From JANYCO01 sp964437245 (GTDB lineage Bacteria > Bacteroidota > Bacteroidia > Cytophagales > Cytophagaceae), in the NCBI GenBank assembly GCA_964437245.1, contig CAYTGJ010000005.1, positions 6,012 through 70,011 on the forward strand: DNA of 64,000 nucleotides, written 5' to 3'. This document shows positions 49,880-58,951 of the stretch, one piece after another (the first letter of the stretch is position 1; each line of letters opens with the position of its first letter). The notes under the pieces are model-generated. The model made no database searches. It was given only the letters and a program-made list of their open reading frames with translations, and was not told the origin of the DNA. A program made the translations under genes and the position numbers.

Positions 49880-51406
49880 ATGAGTATTTATAAATTTGAT
49901 ATACAAGATTCACATAAGTCAATCATCAAGGTGATTGGTGTAGGTGGTGGCGGAAGCAACGCCGTAAATTACATGTATCGTCAGGGAATCCGCGACGTGG
50001 AATTTTTGGTTTGTAATACCGATTCACAACACCTGAAAGTATGTGAAGTACCGAATAAAATCCAGATCGGGATCAACCTGACCAAAGGACTGGGAGCCGG
50101 AGCACGCCCTGACAAAGGCCGTGAGGCAGCTCTTGAAAATAAAGAAGACATCCGGGCTATCCTGAGTGATACGACCAAGATGGTGTTTATTACTGCCGGA
50201 ATGGGTGGTGGCACCGGTACAGGAGCGGCTCCTGTAGTGGCGAAGATCGCCCGTGAGCTCGACATCCTGACCATTGGAATTGTAACCTTACCTTTCAGAT
50301 GGGAAGGATCAGGGAAAAAAGGACAGGCCAGCAACGGGATCGCAGAAATGAAAGAATGCTGCGATACGGTTATCATCATCAACAACGATAAACTGCAGGA
50401 GCTCTATGGCAAGCTGCAGATCAAGGAAAGCTTTGATAAAGCAAATGATGTATTGCTGACGGCTGCTAAAAGTATTGCCGAGGTCATCACCGTACAAAGT
50501 GAGATCAACGTCGATTTCGCCGATGTGGAACGTGTGATGAAAAATTCGGGTGCCGCTGTCATGGGATCTGCGATGGCGAGTGGTGAAGGAAGAGCTCTTA
50601 AAGCGATCGAGCAGGCTTTATACTCTCCGCTGATCGACGGTGGAAATGTATTCGGAGCAAAAAATATGCTGCTCTCTATTGCATATGGAGACGACGCAGA
50701 TTTTACCATGGATGAACTGACCGACATCACCGATTATATCACAGAGAAAGTAGGGGATCAGGCAGACGTAATCCCGGGAATCGGAGGAGACTCCTCGCTC
50801 GGAGATGCGATCCGGGTGACCATCATCGCGACAGGTTTCGAGACCACTCCTGCACAAGAGATGAAAGATTCCAAAAAAGTGATCGATCTGGAATCCAGCA
50901 AACAGATTACGATGTTTGACATTCAGGCTCCCGTAGCTAAAAAAAATGAGATCATTTACTCTTTCGAAAAACCGGAGAGACCGCAGGAGCCTGCCAGTAA
51001 CAACGATCAGGAAGAGAAAATTATTTTTGAACTGAAGGAGGAGCATCCCTCTTCTTTTCTTGACACAGGTAAAAAAGAAACACCTGTAGACAGCAGAGAA
51101 TACGTTTTTGAGATAAAAAATGAAACAACTACGGAGACCAACTCCATCACGCTTTCAGAAGAGAACAGACAAAAACTGGCGGAGAAATCAGAAGAAAGAA
51201 TTAAACGTTTGAGTAATCTGACCAACAGCCAGAATCTTGATCCGGAAGAGTTCAAACAAAAGCTGGAAGTGCCTGCTTATCTGAGAAAGAAAGTGGATCT
51301 CCCGGAGCAACCACATTCTTCCGAGAAAAGTATCTCCCGTTTTTCGTTAAACGAAGACAATGATTTGCTGGGGAATAATAAGTTTCTTCATGATAATGTA
51401 GATTAA
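49880..51406 (+). CDS. ftsZ: FtsZ, tubulin-like division GTPase
   Basis: 508 residues. GTP-binding domain with IKVIGVGGGGSNAVNYM, the tubulin signature GGGTGTGAAP, KIARELDILTIGIVT and NVDFADVERVMKNSG (T7 loop). A long variable acidic linker runs from about 320 to 445. The conserved peptide VPAYLRKKVDL, which binds FtsA, is followed in Bacteroidota by an extra tail, here ending NNKFLHDNVD. Last gene of the cluster, followed by a strong terminator. Confidence 0.98.
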   Translation: MSIYKFDIQDSHKSIIKVIGVGGGGSNAVNYMYRQGIRDVEFLVCNTDSQHLKVCEVPNKIQIGINLTKGLGAGARPDKGREAALENKEDIRAILSDTTKMVFITAGMGGGTGTGAAPVVAKIARELDILTIGIVTLPFRWEGSGKKGQASNGIAEMKECCDTVIIINNDKLQELYGKLQIKESFDKANDVLLTAAKSIAEVITVQSEINVDFADVERVMKNSGAAVMGSAMASGEGRALKAIEQALYSPLIDGGNVFGAKNMLLSIAYGDDADFTMDELTDITDYITEKVGDQADVIPGIGGDSSLGDAIRVTIIATGFETTPAQEMKDSKKVIDLESSKQITMFDIQAPVAKKNEIIYSFEKPERPQEPASNNDQEEKIIFELKEEHPSSFLDTGKKETPVDSREYVFEIKNETTTETNSITLSEENRQKLAEKSEERIKRLSNLTNSQNLDPEEFKQKLEVPAYLRKKVDLPEQPHSSEKSISRFSLNEDNDLLGNNKFLHDNVD

Positions 51407-51448
51407 CCAGTTGGAGTAAGATTCAAAACTTGGAGCTTTCTCCTGGTA

Positions 51449-51470
51449 GTTGGTAAGACACCAACCGTTT
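51449..51470 (+). repeat. Decayed REP after ftsZ
   Basis: GTTGGT-AAGAC-ACCAAC, then CGTTTG. The sequence CAACCGTTTG with the following GATAGAA matches the region right of REP copy 7 (CAACCGTTTGTCAATAGAA). Confidence 0.45.
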
Positions 51471-51514
51471 GCTGATAGAAAGTCTAATTATAATTTTATT
51501 AATACCTGTATGAT

Positions 51515-51549
51515 AAAAAGACGCACATTGAGACAGTGCGTCTTTTTTC
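51515..51549 (+). terminator. Terminator of the dcw cluster
   Basis: AAAAAGACGCAC (51515-51526), loop ATTGAGACA, GTGCGTCTTTTTT (51536-51548): 12-bp stem ending in a T-run. Confidence 0.93.
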
Positions 51550-51681
51550 TTGTATAGCATCTGATTGATTCTTAGTCGTTATGCGAAAAGAAAAAAGGCA
51601 TGCCTCATATTAATCAATCTTCATACACGATAGATAAAAAATATTCGTTATTTTGATATTCCGTAATCGTATCCTGAACAT

Positions 51682-54177
51682 ATGAAAAGAATTTTAATAG
51701 GCATTTACTTGCTGGTTGTAAGCATGGTGTCTGCTTCGTATGCACAAAAAACATCTGAGCTTACTTCTTCTGAATTATTACATGCCTTTAAAAAATTAAA
51801 CACCGTAGGAAGTGTTTTATACATCGCTGCGCACCCTGACGACGAAAATACCCGTTTGCTGGCATACCTGGCCAAGGAGCGGAATCTGAGAACAGGTTAT
51901 CTGTCTCTTACCCGCGGAGACGGAGGGCAGAACCTGATCGGAAAAGAACAAGGAGAAGCGCTTGGACTCATACGCACACAGGAGTTACTGGCTGCCCGTC
52001 GCAATGATGGAGCCGAACAGTTTTTTACCCGTGCCAACGATTTTGGCTTCTCCAAAAATCCGGAAGAAACATTTGCGATCTGGAATAAAGACAGTATCCT
52101 TTCTGATATGGTATGGGTGATCCGGAATTTTAAACCGGATGTGTTGATCTGTCGTTTTCCTACTACCGGAGAGGGCGGACATGGACATCATACGGCTTCT
52201 GCTATTCTTGCAGTAGAGGCGTACGAGGCAGCAGCAGATCCCGGTCGTTTTCCGGAGCAGTTACAGTATACACAACCCTGGCAGGTGAAGAGGGTATTAT
52301 GGAATACTTTTAATTTCGGGGGCAACAATACGACTGCACCGGATCAGTTAAAAATTGATATCGGAGCTTTCAACCCTTTGCTGGGAAAAGGATATGGAGA
52401 GATCGCAGCAGAAAGCCGATCCATGCACAAAAGCCAGGGCTTCGGCTCTCCTCGTGTGAGAGGAACGATGATAGAATATTTCAAAACATTAAAAGGGGAG
52501 GAACCGAAGACCGATTTATTTGAAGGAATTGATCAGAGCTGGAAAAGAATCGGGGCTGAAAAACAGGTTGGTTCGCTTATCACGGAAGGGGGCCGTAAGT
52601 TTGAGGTGGCGCATCCGGAGAAAAGTGTGGTGCATCTGGTCAGGATATACAAGCAGTTGCAGGCCCTCAGCGACCAGGATGCCAATGTTCGTTATTGGAA
52701 ACAGGTGAAGCTTCGCGAGACAGAAGCCCTGATCCTTGCCTGTGCAGGAATCTGGATGGAAGCCCTGGCCACTGACTATAGCTGTATTCCGGGAAATGAT
52801 TTTACAATTTCTTCGCAGGTGTACAACCGGAGCGGGGCAGAAGTGATGCTCAATAAAATCGTTTTCCCTGGACAAACCGATACGCTTATAGGATTGAACC
52901 TGAAAAAAAACGAGCCATATACCTTCATACATCAGGAAAAATTATCCTATGCAACAGCTTTCTCCACTCCCTATTGGCTGGCAGAGCCTCATGGCACAGG
53001 CCTTTTCACGATCAGAGATCCTTTGATGATCGGGAAGCCGGAAAACGAAGCACCTTTAAAAGTCCTCTTTGATCTTACGGTGGCAGGTCTGAATCTTAAA
53101 GTGCCTTGCGGAGTGGCATACAAATATGTGGATCCTGTGAAAGGAGAGCTATACAGGCCTGTAGAAATACTGCCTCCGGCCACGGTGAATATTTCAGATA
53201 AACTTCTGGTATTCGCAGAACCAAAATCTAAAAAGATCCAGTTTGTAGTCAAAGCCAATGCAGACAATGTGAAAGGCACGTTGAAAGTGTCGGTTTCTGA
53301 CGGATGGAAACTGGAACTCAAGAACCAGGAGTTTCACCTGGCCTCGAAAGGAGAAGAAGCTGTTTTCGAAGCGCTGTTAATTCCTGCGGCTGCCTCCGGG
53401 AAAGGAACTTTACAGGCGGCAGTAGTAGTAGACAATGTTCTGTTCAACAAAAGTATAAAACGGATAGAATACGACCATATTCCATACCAGTTCATACTAT
53501 CGCCGGCAGAAGCCTCGCTGGTCAAAATGGATCTCCGGAAAGCAGGAACCAATATAGGATATATCCCCGGAGCGGGCGATGAAGTGCCTAACTATCTTGA
53601 GCAGATAGGATACCGGATCACCATGCTGACCGATGAACTGCTGGACAAAGAAGACCTTTCCAAATACGATGCAATTGTGACCGGGGTACGGGCGTACAAC
53701 ACTAATACCCGCCTTTCTGTAAATTATCCCAGGTTGATGGAGTATGTACAGAAGGGCGGTAATCTTATTGTTCAGTATAATACGAACAGCCGTGTAGGAC
53801 CGCTCATGACCAAAATAGGTCCCTACCCATTTACTATTTCAAGAGATCGTGTGACGGATGAACAGGCAGCAGTAACGTTCCTGAGACCGTCTCATCCGGC
53901 GGTAAATTTTCCGAACATGATTACCCGTAAGGATTTTGAAGGATGGATACAGGAAAGAGGAATTTATTTTGCCACAGAGCTGGACAAACATTATGAAACG
54001 ATATTTTCGATGAACGATCCGAATGAAAAGCCGGGGACCGGAAGTCTTATCGTTGCACCGTATGGAAAAGGGAATTTTGTTTATACAGGCCTGGCGTTTT
54101 TCAGAGAACTTCCTGCCGGCGTATCGGGGGCGTACCGGCTCATGGTAAATCTTATGAGTATTCCCAAAAGAAAATAA
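51682..54177 (+). CDS. Secreted LmbE/PIG-L-family deacetylase with C-terminal ThuA/GATase-like domain
   Basis: 831 residues. The signal peptide is 1-21 (cleavage near SYAQK). The PIG-L zinc deacetylase domain is at about 43-260, with H51-P-D-D-E55 in IAAHPDDENTRLL and H167-G-H-H170 (GEGGHGHHTAS); these supply the metal ligands and general base. Middle beta domains follow (about 380-610), and a Rossmann-like end (about 625-831) with IGYIPGAGDEVPNYLEQIGY and YDAIVTGVRAYNTNTR, of the ThuA/glutamine-amidotransferase-like type with no visible catalytic Cys. It should remove acetyl groups from an N-acetyl-sugar substrate in the periplasm. 1 nt before the small membrane protein; operon with the SSS symporter. 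Confidence 0.85.
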   Translation: MKRILIGIYLLVVSMVSASYAQKTSELTSSELLHAFKKLNTVGSVLYIAAHPDDENTRLLAYLAKERNLRTGYLSLTRGDGGQNLIGKEQGEALGLIRTQELLAARRNDGAEQFFTRANDFGFSKNPEETFAIWNKDSILSDMVWVIRNFKPDVLICRFPTTGEGGHGHHTASAILAVEAYEAAADPGRFPEQLQYTQPWQVKRVLWNTFNFGGNNTTAPDQLKIDIGAFNPLLGKGYGEIAAESRSMHKSQGFGSPRVRGTMIEYFKTLKGEEPKTDLFEGIDQSWKRIGAEKQVGSLITEGGRKFEVAHPEKSVVHLVRIYKQLQALSDQDANVRYWKQVKLRETEALILACAGIWMEALATDYSCIPGNDFTISSQVYNRSGAEVMLNKIVFPGQTDTLIGLNLKKNEPYTFIHQEKLSYATAFSTPYWLAEPHGTGLFTIRDPLMIGKPENEAPLKVLFDLTVAGLNLKVPCGVAYKYVDPVKGELYRPVEILPPATVNISDKLLVFAEPKSKKIQFVVKANADNVKGTLKVSVSDGWKLELKNQEFHLASKGEEAVFEALLIPAAASGKGTLQAAVVVDNVLFNKSIKRIEYDHIPYQFILSPAEASLVKMDLRKAGTNIGYIPGAGDEVPNYLEQIGYRITMLTDELLDKEDLSKYDAIVTGVRAYNTNTRLSVNYPRLMEYVQKGGNLIVQYNTNSRVGPLMTKIGPYPFTISRDRVTDEQAAVTFLRPSHPAVNFPNMITRKDFEGWIQERGIYFATELDKHYETIFSMNDPNEKPGTGSLIVAPYGKGNFVYTGLAFFRELPAGVSGAYRLMVNLMSIPKRK

Positions 54178-54178
54178 C

Positions 54179-54295
54179 ATGGAAGACGAAAAAGTACCTG
54201 TTTTCAAAACCTGGAACAAAGCCTATCTGGTAGTGATCGGAGTGGAGGTTTGTGTGATCCTTTTGTTGTATCTGCTGACCGTCTGTTACCGATGA
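54179..54295 (+). CDS. 38-residue single-helix membrane protein, partner of the SSS symporter
   Basis: ATG 54179-54181 to TGA 54293-54295. The peptide begins MEDEKVPVFKTWNKAYLVVI and continues to one membrane helix (about 16-35) and a short basic end. It starts one nt after the deacetylase stop, and its stop overlaps the next ATG (ATGA), so all three are translated as a unit. A short charged head plus one helix before an SSS gene resembles small auxiliary subunits found ahead of SSS symporters, though this one is shorter than DUF485/DUF4212 proteins. Too short for common gene finders. Function inferred from coupling. Confidence 0.72.
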   Translation: MEDEKVPVFKTWNKAYLVVIGVEVCVILLLYLLTVCYR

Positions 54296-55998
54296 GCGCT
54301 ATCGACTGGTTGATACTGTGTCTTACGATCACTCTTATCGTAGTATACGGACTCTGGAAGAGCAGAGGAAGCAGGAATATTGAAGGGTTTCTGCTGGCCG
54401 ATAAACAGCTACCCTGGTACCAGGTAGGGCTTTCGGTGATGGCGACACAGGCCAGTGCGATCACGTTTCTTTCCGGTCCCGGCCAGGGCTACAGCGATGG
54501 TCTAAGTTTTGTTCAGTTTTATTTTGGGTTACCGTTTGCCATGGTAGTGCTTTGCATCACGTTCATCCCGATGTTCAGGAGACTGAATGTATATACCGCC
54601 TACGAATACCTTGAAAAACGTTTTGATAACAAGACCCGTTCGCTCACCGCATTTTTATTTTTATTACAACGTGGCTTGTCCACCGGGCTTACGATTTATG
54701 CCCCGGCGATTATTTTATCCGTGATCCTGAACATAGAGATTTTCTATACAACGCTTTTTATGGGAGGAATTGTGATCGCCTATACAGCTTATGGAGGAAC
54801 TAAGGCTGTTTCCTATACACAGATGCTGCAGATGGGGATCATATTTGCGGGCTTGTTTATGGCGGCTTACATGGTACTGAATTTATTGCCGGATGGAGTA
54901 GGGTTTTCCGATGCCTTGCATATTGCAGGAAAGATGGACCGGTTGAACGCAATTGATACAGGATTTGATCTTACTAATAAATACAATATTTGGTCCGGAC
55001 TGATCGGTGGTTTTTTCCTGCATCTTTCCTACTTTGGTACAGACCAGTCGCAGGTGGGGCGGTACCTGACTGGAAAATCCGATACAGAAAGCAGGTTTGG
55101 ATTGATCATGAATGGCTTATTGAAAATTCCTATGCAGTTCCTGATCCTTTTTATCGGTGCGCTGGTATTCGTATTTTACCAGTTTCATACTCCTCCGGTG
55201 TTTTTCAACAAGGTAGAAGAATCCAAAATTCAACAGAGCAGTTATAAAGAACAATATGCGGTGCTTGAGCAACAATACAAGGTAGCACAGGCAGAAAAAA
55301 GGATCCATGTCAATTCACTGGTGGAGTCGGTCCATCGTCATGACCAGGAAGGAATAGATCAGGCAGGCATACATATTAGAAAAGCAGAAGAACAGAGCAA
55401 TGCCATACGCCAGTCAGCAATCGGGTTGATGGAGAAAAATGACGAGAAGGCAGATACCAATGATGGAAATTATATTTTTTTGGTATTTGTGACCGAACAC
55501 TTTCCGGTAGGAATGATCGGACTGTTGATCGCCGTCATTTTACTGGCTTCAATGGGAGCTACGGCCAGTGGCTTAAATTCACTGGCCTCTACTACGGTAG
55601 TGGATTTTTATAAACGTTTTATGGTAAAAGAGGGAAGCGAGCAGACGTATTTATCGGCTTCCCGCTGGGCTACCATAGGATGGGGGATCTTTTGTGTCGG
55701 AGCAGCATTGTATGCCAATAAGCTGGGAAATCTTTTAGAAGCCACCAATGTGTTGGGTTCGCTGTTTTACGGAACCATTCTGGGAATTTTCCTGGTGGCG
55801 TTCTACCTGAAAAAAATAGGCGGTACAGCTGTCTTTTATGCAGCGATCCTGACAGAACTATTGGTGATCTATGCATGGATCGTCGAGCTTACGACGTTCT
55901 TGTGGTTAAATGTGCTAGGGTGTATGGTACTCATGCTTTTGTCGGTCGTGATACAGGTATTGCTGGGGGGCAGACGGGAAGATGAACAAACTCAATAG
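54292..55998 (+). CDS. Sodium:solute symporter (SSS) with a helical periplasmic insert
   Basis: 568-residue inner-membrane symporter. I start at ATG 54292-54294 (MSAIDWLILCLTITLIVVYG), coupled to the preceding gene; a longer reading would cross that gene. Family patterns: GFLLADKQLPWYQVGLSVMA, SAITFLSGPGQGYSDG, GGTKAVSYTQMLQ, DQSQVGRYLTGKS and LLASMGATASGLNSLAS (Na+-site helix). Between the helices ending LVFVFYQF and starting VGMIGLLIAVIL lies a soluble, Gln/Glu/Lys-rich coiled-coil stretch of about 90 residues (about 300-390). Substrate unknown; the coupled deacetylase suggests an amino sugar. Confidence 0.88.
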   Translation: MSAIDWLILCLTITLIVVYGLWKSRGSRNIEGFLLADKQLPWYQVGLSVMATQASAITFLSGPGQGYSDGLSFVQFYFGLPFAMVVLCITFIPMFRRLNVYTAYEYLEKRFDNKTRSLTAFLFLLQRGLSTGLTIYAPAIILSVILNIEIFYTTLFMGGIVIAYTAYGGTKAVSYTQMLQMGIIFAGLFMAAYMVLNLLPDGVGFSDALHIAGKMDRLNAIDTGFDLTNKYNIWSGLIGGFFLHLSYFGTDQSQVGRYLTGKSDTESRFGLIMNGLLKIPMQFLILFIGALVFVFYQFHTPPVFFNKVEESKIQQSSYKEQYAVLEQQYKVAQAEKRIHVNSLVESVHRHDQEGIDQAGIHIRKAEEQSNAIRQSAIGLMEKNDEKADTNDGNYIFLVFVTEHFPVGMIGLLIAVILLASMGATASGLNSLASTTVVDFYKRFMVKEGSEQTYLSASRWATIGWGIFCVGAALYANKLGNLLEATNVLGSLFYGTILGIFLVAFYLKKIGGTAVFYAAILTELLVIYAWIVELTTFLWLNVLGCMVLMLLSVVIQVLLGGRREDEQTQ

Positions 55999-56045
55999 CC
56001 GGCAGTAGTTGTAAAGAAAACATTTTAAGATAGTACTGGATAATT

Positions 56046-56117
56046 AGATACAAGATTCCAGATACAGGATGTTTTTTATGTCCCTATCCAGGATCCGGTA
56101 TCTTGTATCCGGCATCT
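56046..56117. repeat. ATCTTGTATC-family repeat, copies D and E as an inverted pair
   Basis: AGATACAAGATTCCAGATAC (56046-56065) then AGGAT, and ATCCAGGATCCGGTATCTTG (56086-56105) then TATCCGGCATCT. The two arms are complementary with a few mismatches and could form a large hairpin after the SSS gene. Confidence 0.7.
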
Positions 56118-56141
56118 ATAATAGAGAAGTAACAATTATAA

Positions 56142-56181
56142 ACAGAAGGGGTCCTGCAAAAGTTTGCAGGACCCCTTCTGT
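56142..56181. terminator. Perfect bidirectional terminator
   Basis: ACAGAAGGGGTCCTGCAA (56142-56159), 4-nt loop, TTGCAGGACCCCTTCTGT (56164-56181), then TTTT. An 18-bp stem between the converging SSS and DUF2911 genes. Confidence 0.92.
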
Positions 56182-56217
56182 TTTGTGCGTATCCTTTTAA
56201 CAGGAAACCGTCTGTGA

Positions 56218-57081
56218 TTATTTAGATTTTTTAGCGTCAGCAATCAGCTTTTCTCCCATTTTCACATAGTCATCGTTCTGAGCGTCTTTCGCAAGAGCGA
56301 TCACTTGCTCTGCAGTGCTTATTGCGCCAGCGTTGTCTTTCAGCTTAAGCTGGATCTTTGCTTTCAGCAGAGCGATCCAGAATGCTTTCGGATTTTGTTC
56401 GATAGCTTTGTTGGCCCACTCCAATGCCTGCTTCTGATCTTTGTCGTTTTCATAATAATAGTTGGCAGCCTGGAAATACGGGCGTGTATCAGCAGCCAGT
56501 GCATTTTCGATGCTCTTCATTACTTTGGCATCAATATCGGCTGTTACCGTGAAGGCTACACGGGTTTTTTCCCAAAGCAATTCGATCACGGCAGTAGTAG
56601 CGGTCACGTCGGCTACATTGATCGTGAAGGTTTCTACTTTGTTGGTCAGGGCTGCAGGTTTCACGGTGAAACGCGTCAGCTCATTTTCTGCTTTATATTC
56701 AGAAGTTCTTCCCGCAATGTTAAGATCTTTATATAAAGTGACTACCCAATTGTCTTTATTGGGAATGGTATACAAAGCATAGGTTCCTGCCGGTACTGCT
56801 TTTCCTTCCACTTTTACATCTTCTCCGAAAGTAATTTTAGTAGCAGCGTTTGCTCCGGTTCTCCATAGTTTTCCATAAGGAACCAGGTCGCCGTATACTA
56901 CACGGCCTTTTGCACTTGGACGAGAGTAGTCAATTGTAATCTCAGACAGTGCAAACGATTGCTTTAATGTCTGGGAAGGGCTCGGAGGCGGGGTCTTTAA
57001 AGATTGATTCTGTGCCTGAAGATCAAACAGGTTGCAGGCGGTTAGAACCGCTGCCAATAAAAAGAATTTTGTTTTTAGCAT
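56218..57081 (-). CDS. Exported DUF2911 protein with C-terminal TPR-like helices
   Basis: 287 residues. Signal peptide (about 1-23; a Cys at 16 in LTACNLFDLQAQ may be a lipobox-like LTAC, so lipoprotein is possible). The DUF2911 domain is at about 40-185 with ITIDYSRPSAKGRVVYGDLV, YGKLWRTGANAATKITF, VPAGTYALYTIPNKDNWVVT and a beta-rich rest. The C-terminus (about 210-287) has helical repeats (ALEWANKAIEQNPKAFWIAL). Widespread in Bacteroidota; function unknown. Confidence 0.87.
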   Translation of the reverse strand: MLKTKFFLLAAVLTACNLFDLQAQNQSLKTPPPSPSQTLKQSFALSEITIDYSRPSAKGRVVYGDLVPYGKLWRTGANAATKITFGEDVKVEGKAVPAGTYALYTIPNKDNWVVTLYKDLNIAGRTSEYKAENELTRFTVKPAALTNKVETFTINVADVTATTAVIELLWEKTRVAFTVTADIDAKVMKSIENALAADTRPYFQAANYYYENDKDQKQALEWANKAIEQNPKAFWIALLKAKIQLKLKDNAGAISTAEQVIALAKDAQNDDYVKMGEKLIADAKKSK

Positions 57082-57155
57082 AATTTTTTAAATTTAATTT
57101 ATGTAGTACAATAACAACTCTAAAATTGTTTACCCGGAGGTGAAATGTGTAAAAA

Positions 57156-57680
57156 TTAATATCCGATCAGATCACTGGCCTGCTTATCTACCAGGTCCGC
57201 AAGAAATTTATCAATGATCTTTCCGTTCTGAAATACAGTATCCAGCCTTGCCAGGCGGGGTTTCGAAGGAAGTACATGCATATTCATATAATTGAATATA
57301 TCGGTAAGATGGCTCAGGGCAAGCGAACCACCCATCACTCCGGAGGAGATGCCTACCAGCGCACATTTTTTATCTTTGAAACTATGAGGGTAATCCATTC
57401 CGTCGATAAAGGTTTTTAAAATACCAGGAAAGGAACCGTTGTATTCCGGAACAATGAAAACAAATTTTTCCGATTCGTTGACTTGTTTTGAAAAAACATT
57501 GAACAGATCATTTTTCCCCTGATTATGGTACAGGGCGGAAAAGGCAAAATCCTGTGGCAAAAGAGATAAATCAATTATTTTTGATTCTACTCCTTTACTA
57601 TCAAGGACTTCTTTGTAAAATGCTGCCACCCTGATCGATTTTGAATTGATCCGGTTTGTGGAGGATATGATACTGATCAT
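57156..57680 (-). CDS. NADPH-dependent FMN reductase
   Basis: 174 residues, flavodoxin-like fold. I start at ATG 57678-57680, where the first strand begins (MISIISSTNRINSKS); SSTNRxxSKS is the FMN phosphate loop and VPEYNGSFPGILKTFIDGMD the second FMN motif. It reduces FMN or quinones/azo compounds using NAD(P)H; the true acceptor is not known. The longer frame adds seven residues of little value. Confidence 0.9.
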   Translation of the reverse strand: MISIISSTNRINSKSIRVAAFYKEVLDSKGVESKIIDLSLLPQDFAFSALYHNQGKNDLFNVFSKQVNESEKFVFIVPEYNGSFPGILKTFIDGMDYPHSFKDKKCALVGISSGVMGGSLALSHLTDIFNYMNMHVLPSKPRLARLDTVFQNGKIIDKFLADLVDKQASDLIGY

Positions 57681-57753
57681 TTGTATTCTAAATTGTTGCA
57701 ATATACGAAATGATCAAATAAATGACATGTTTGTGCTAATAAACATAACTATT

Positions 57754-57784
57754 TTGATATTGCAAATAAAGTTATTTATCTTTA
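57754..57784 (+). promoter_or_regulatory. Promoter of ilvE
   Basis: TTG (57754-57756), 20 nt, TATCTTTA (57777-57784; 7 of 8 to TAnnTTTG), 28 nt before the ATG. Confidence 0.5.
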
Positions 57785-57812
57785 CAAACTACAGTATTTC
57801 AGAGCTAAAATA

Positions 57813-58886
57813 ATGACAAATAACACGTTGAATATCGCGATTGAGAAAACCACCAAGTCAAGGTTAAGTGAAACAGATTTTTCACATTTGGAGTTTGGGG
57901 CCGTTTATTCCGACCATATGTTTGTGGTGGATTATAACAAAGGACAGTGGAACAGTCCGAAAATAACACCTTTTCAGAACGTAAGCATGAGCCCTGCTAC
58001 TTCTGTACTTCACTACGGACAAACGGTGTTTGAAGGGATGAAAGCTTACAGAGCTGAAAACGGAGATATCCTGATATTCCGGCCGGAAGCACACATCAAA
58101 CGATTGAATGCTTCCTGCGAGCGTCTGTGTATGCCAGCGGTTTCAAACGAAATGTTTTTGGAAGGACTTACCGAATTGGTAAAACTGGATCAGAACTGGA
58201 TCCCTTCCCAGGAAGGATGTTCTTTGTATTTGCGTCCCTTTATGTATGCGACCGATGAATTTATCGGAGTAAAACCATCTGGCTCTTATAAGTTCATTAT
58301 TTTCACCTGCCCTGTATCCGGCTATTACAAAGGAACGGTAAAAGTGATCATTGAAACAGAATACGTACGTGCAGCAGACGGTGGTATTGGCTTTGCCAAA
58401 ACGGGAGGTAATTATGCCGCATCTTTATTGCCTGCAAAACTGGCAGCGGAAAAAGGATATCAGCAATTACTGTGGACCGATGCGAAAGAGCATAAATATT
58501 TTGAAGAATCGGGGACAATGAACGTAATGTTTGTGATCAACGATACACTAATCACTCCTCCGCTGAGCTCTTCTATCCTGGCGGGCGTGACACGTGATAG
58601 TATTCTTACCCTTGCCAAGGACTGGGGAATTAAAGTAGAGGAAAGAAGGATCAGCGTAGAAGAGGTGGTAGAAGCCATGAAGCAGGACAAGCTTCAGGAT
58701 GCGTTTGGAACCGGTACTGCCGCCACGATCACGCAGATCTCCGTGATTCATCACGACGGAACAGATTATGAATTACCAATGCCTAATACCAGAACGATTT
58801 CCAACAGGCTCAACGATGAGCTGATGAACATCAAGCTGGGCAAAGCACCGGATAAATTCGGGTGGGTATACAGAATAAAAGCATAA
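57813..58886 (+). CDS. ilvE: Branched-chain amino acid aminotransferase
   Basis: 357 residues, PLP fold type IV, cytoplasmic. It moves the amino group between glutamate and Leu/Ile/Val keto acids. It is of the longer type II form (mammalian/Bacillus-like): SVLHYGQTVFEGMKAYR, FRPEAHIKRLNASCERLCMP, YLRPFMYATDEFIGVKPSGS, PLP-Lys K196 in GGIGFAKTGGNYAAS, EESGTMNVMFVI and FGTGTAATITQIS. Own promoter and terminator. Confidence 0.95.
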   Translation: MTNNTLNIAIEKTTKSRLSETDFSHLEFGAVYSDHMFVVDYNKGQWNSPKITPFQNVSMSPATSVLHYGQTVFEGMKAYRAENGDILIFRPEAHIKRLNASCERLCMPAVSNEMFLEGLTELVKLDQNWIPSQEGCSLYLRPFMYATDEFIGVKPSGSYKFIIFTCPVSGYYKGTVKVIIETEYVRAADGGIGFAKTGGNYAASLLPAKLAAEKGYQQLLWTDAKEHKYFEESGTMNVMFVINDTLITPPLSSSILAGVTRDSILTLAKDWGIKVEERRISVEEVVEAMKQDKLQDAFGTGTAATITQISVIHHDGTDYELPMPNTRTISNRLNDELMNIKLGKAPDKFGWVYRIKA

Positions 58887-58904
58887 GCAATTTAGTAAGA
58901 ATGA

Positions 58905-58930
58905 TCCGGTCCCGTACCGGATTTTTTTTA
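58905..58930 (+). terminator. Terminator after ilvE
   Basis: ATCCGGT-CCCGT-ACCGGAT then TTTTTTT. Confidence 0.9.
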
Positions 58931-58951
58931 GGGTCATAACCATTTTTCTAT

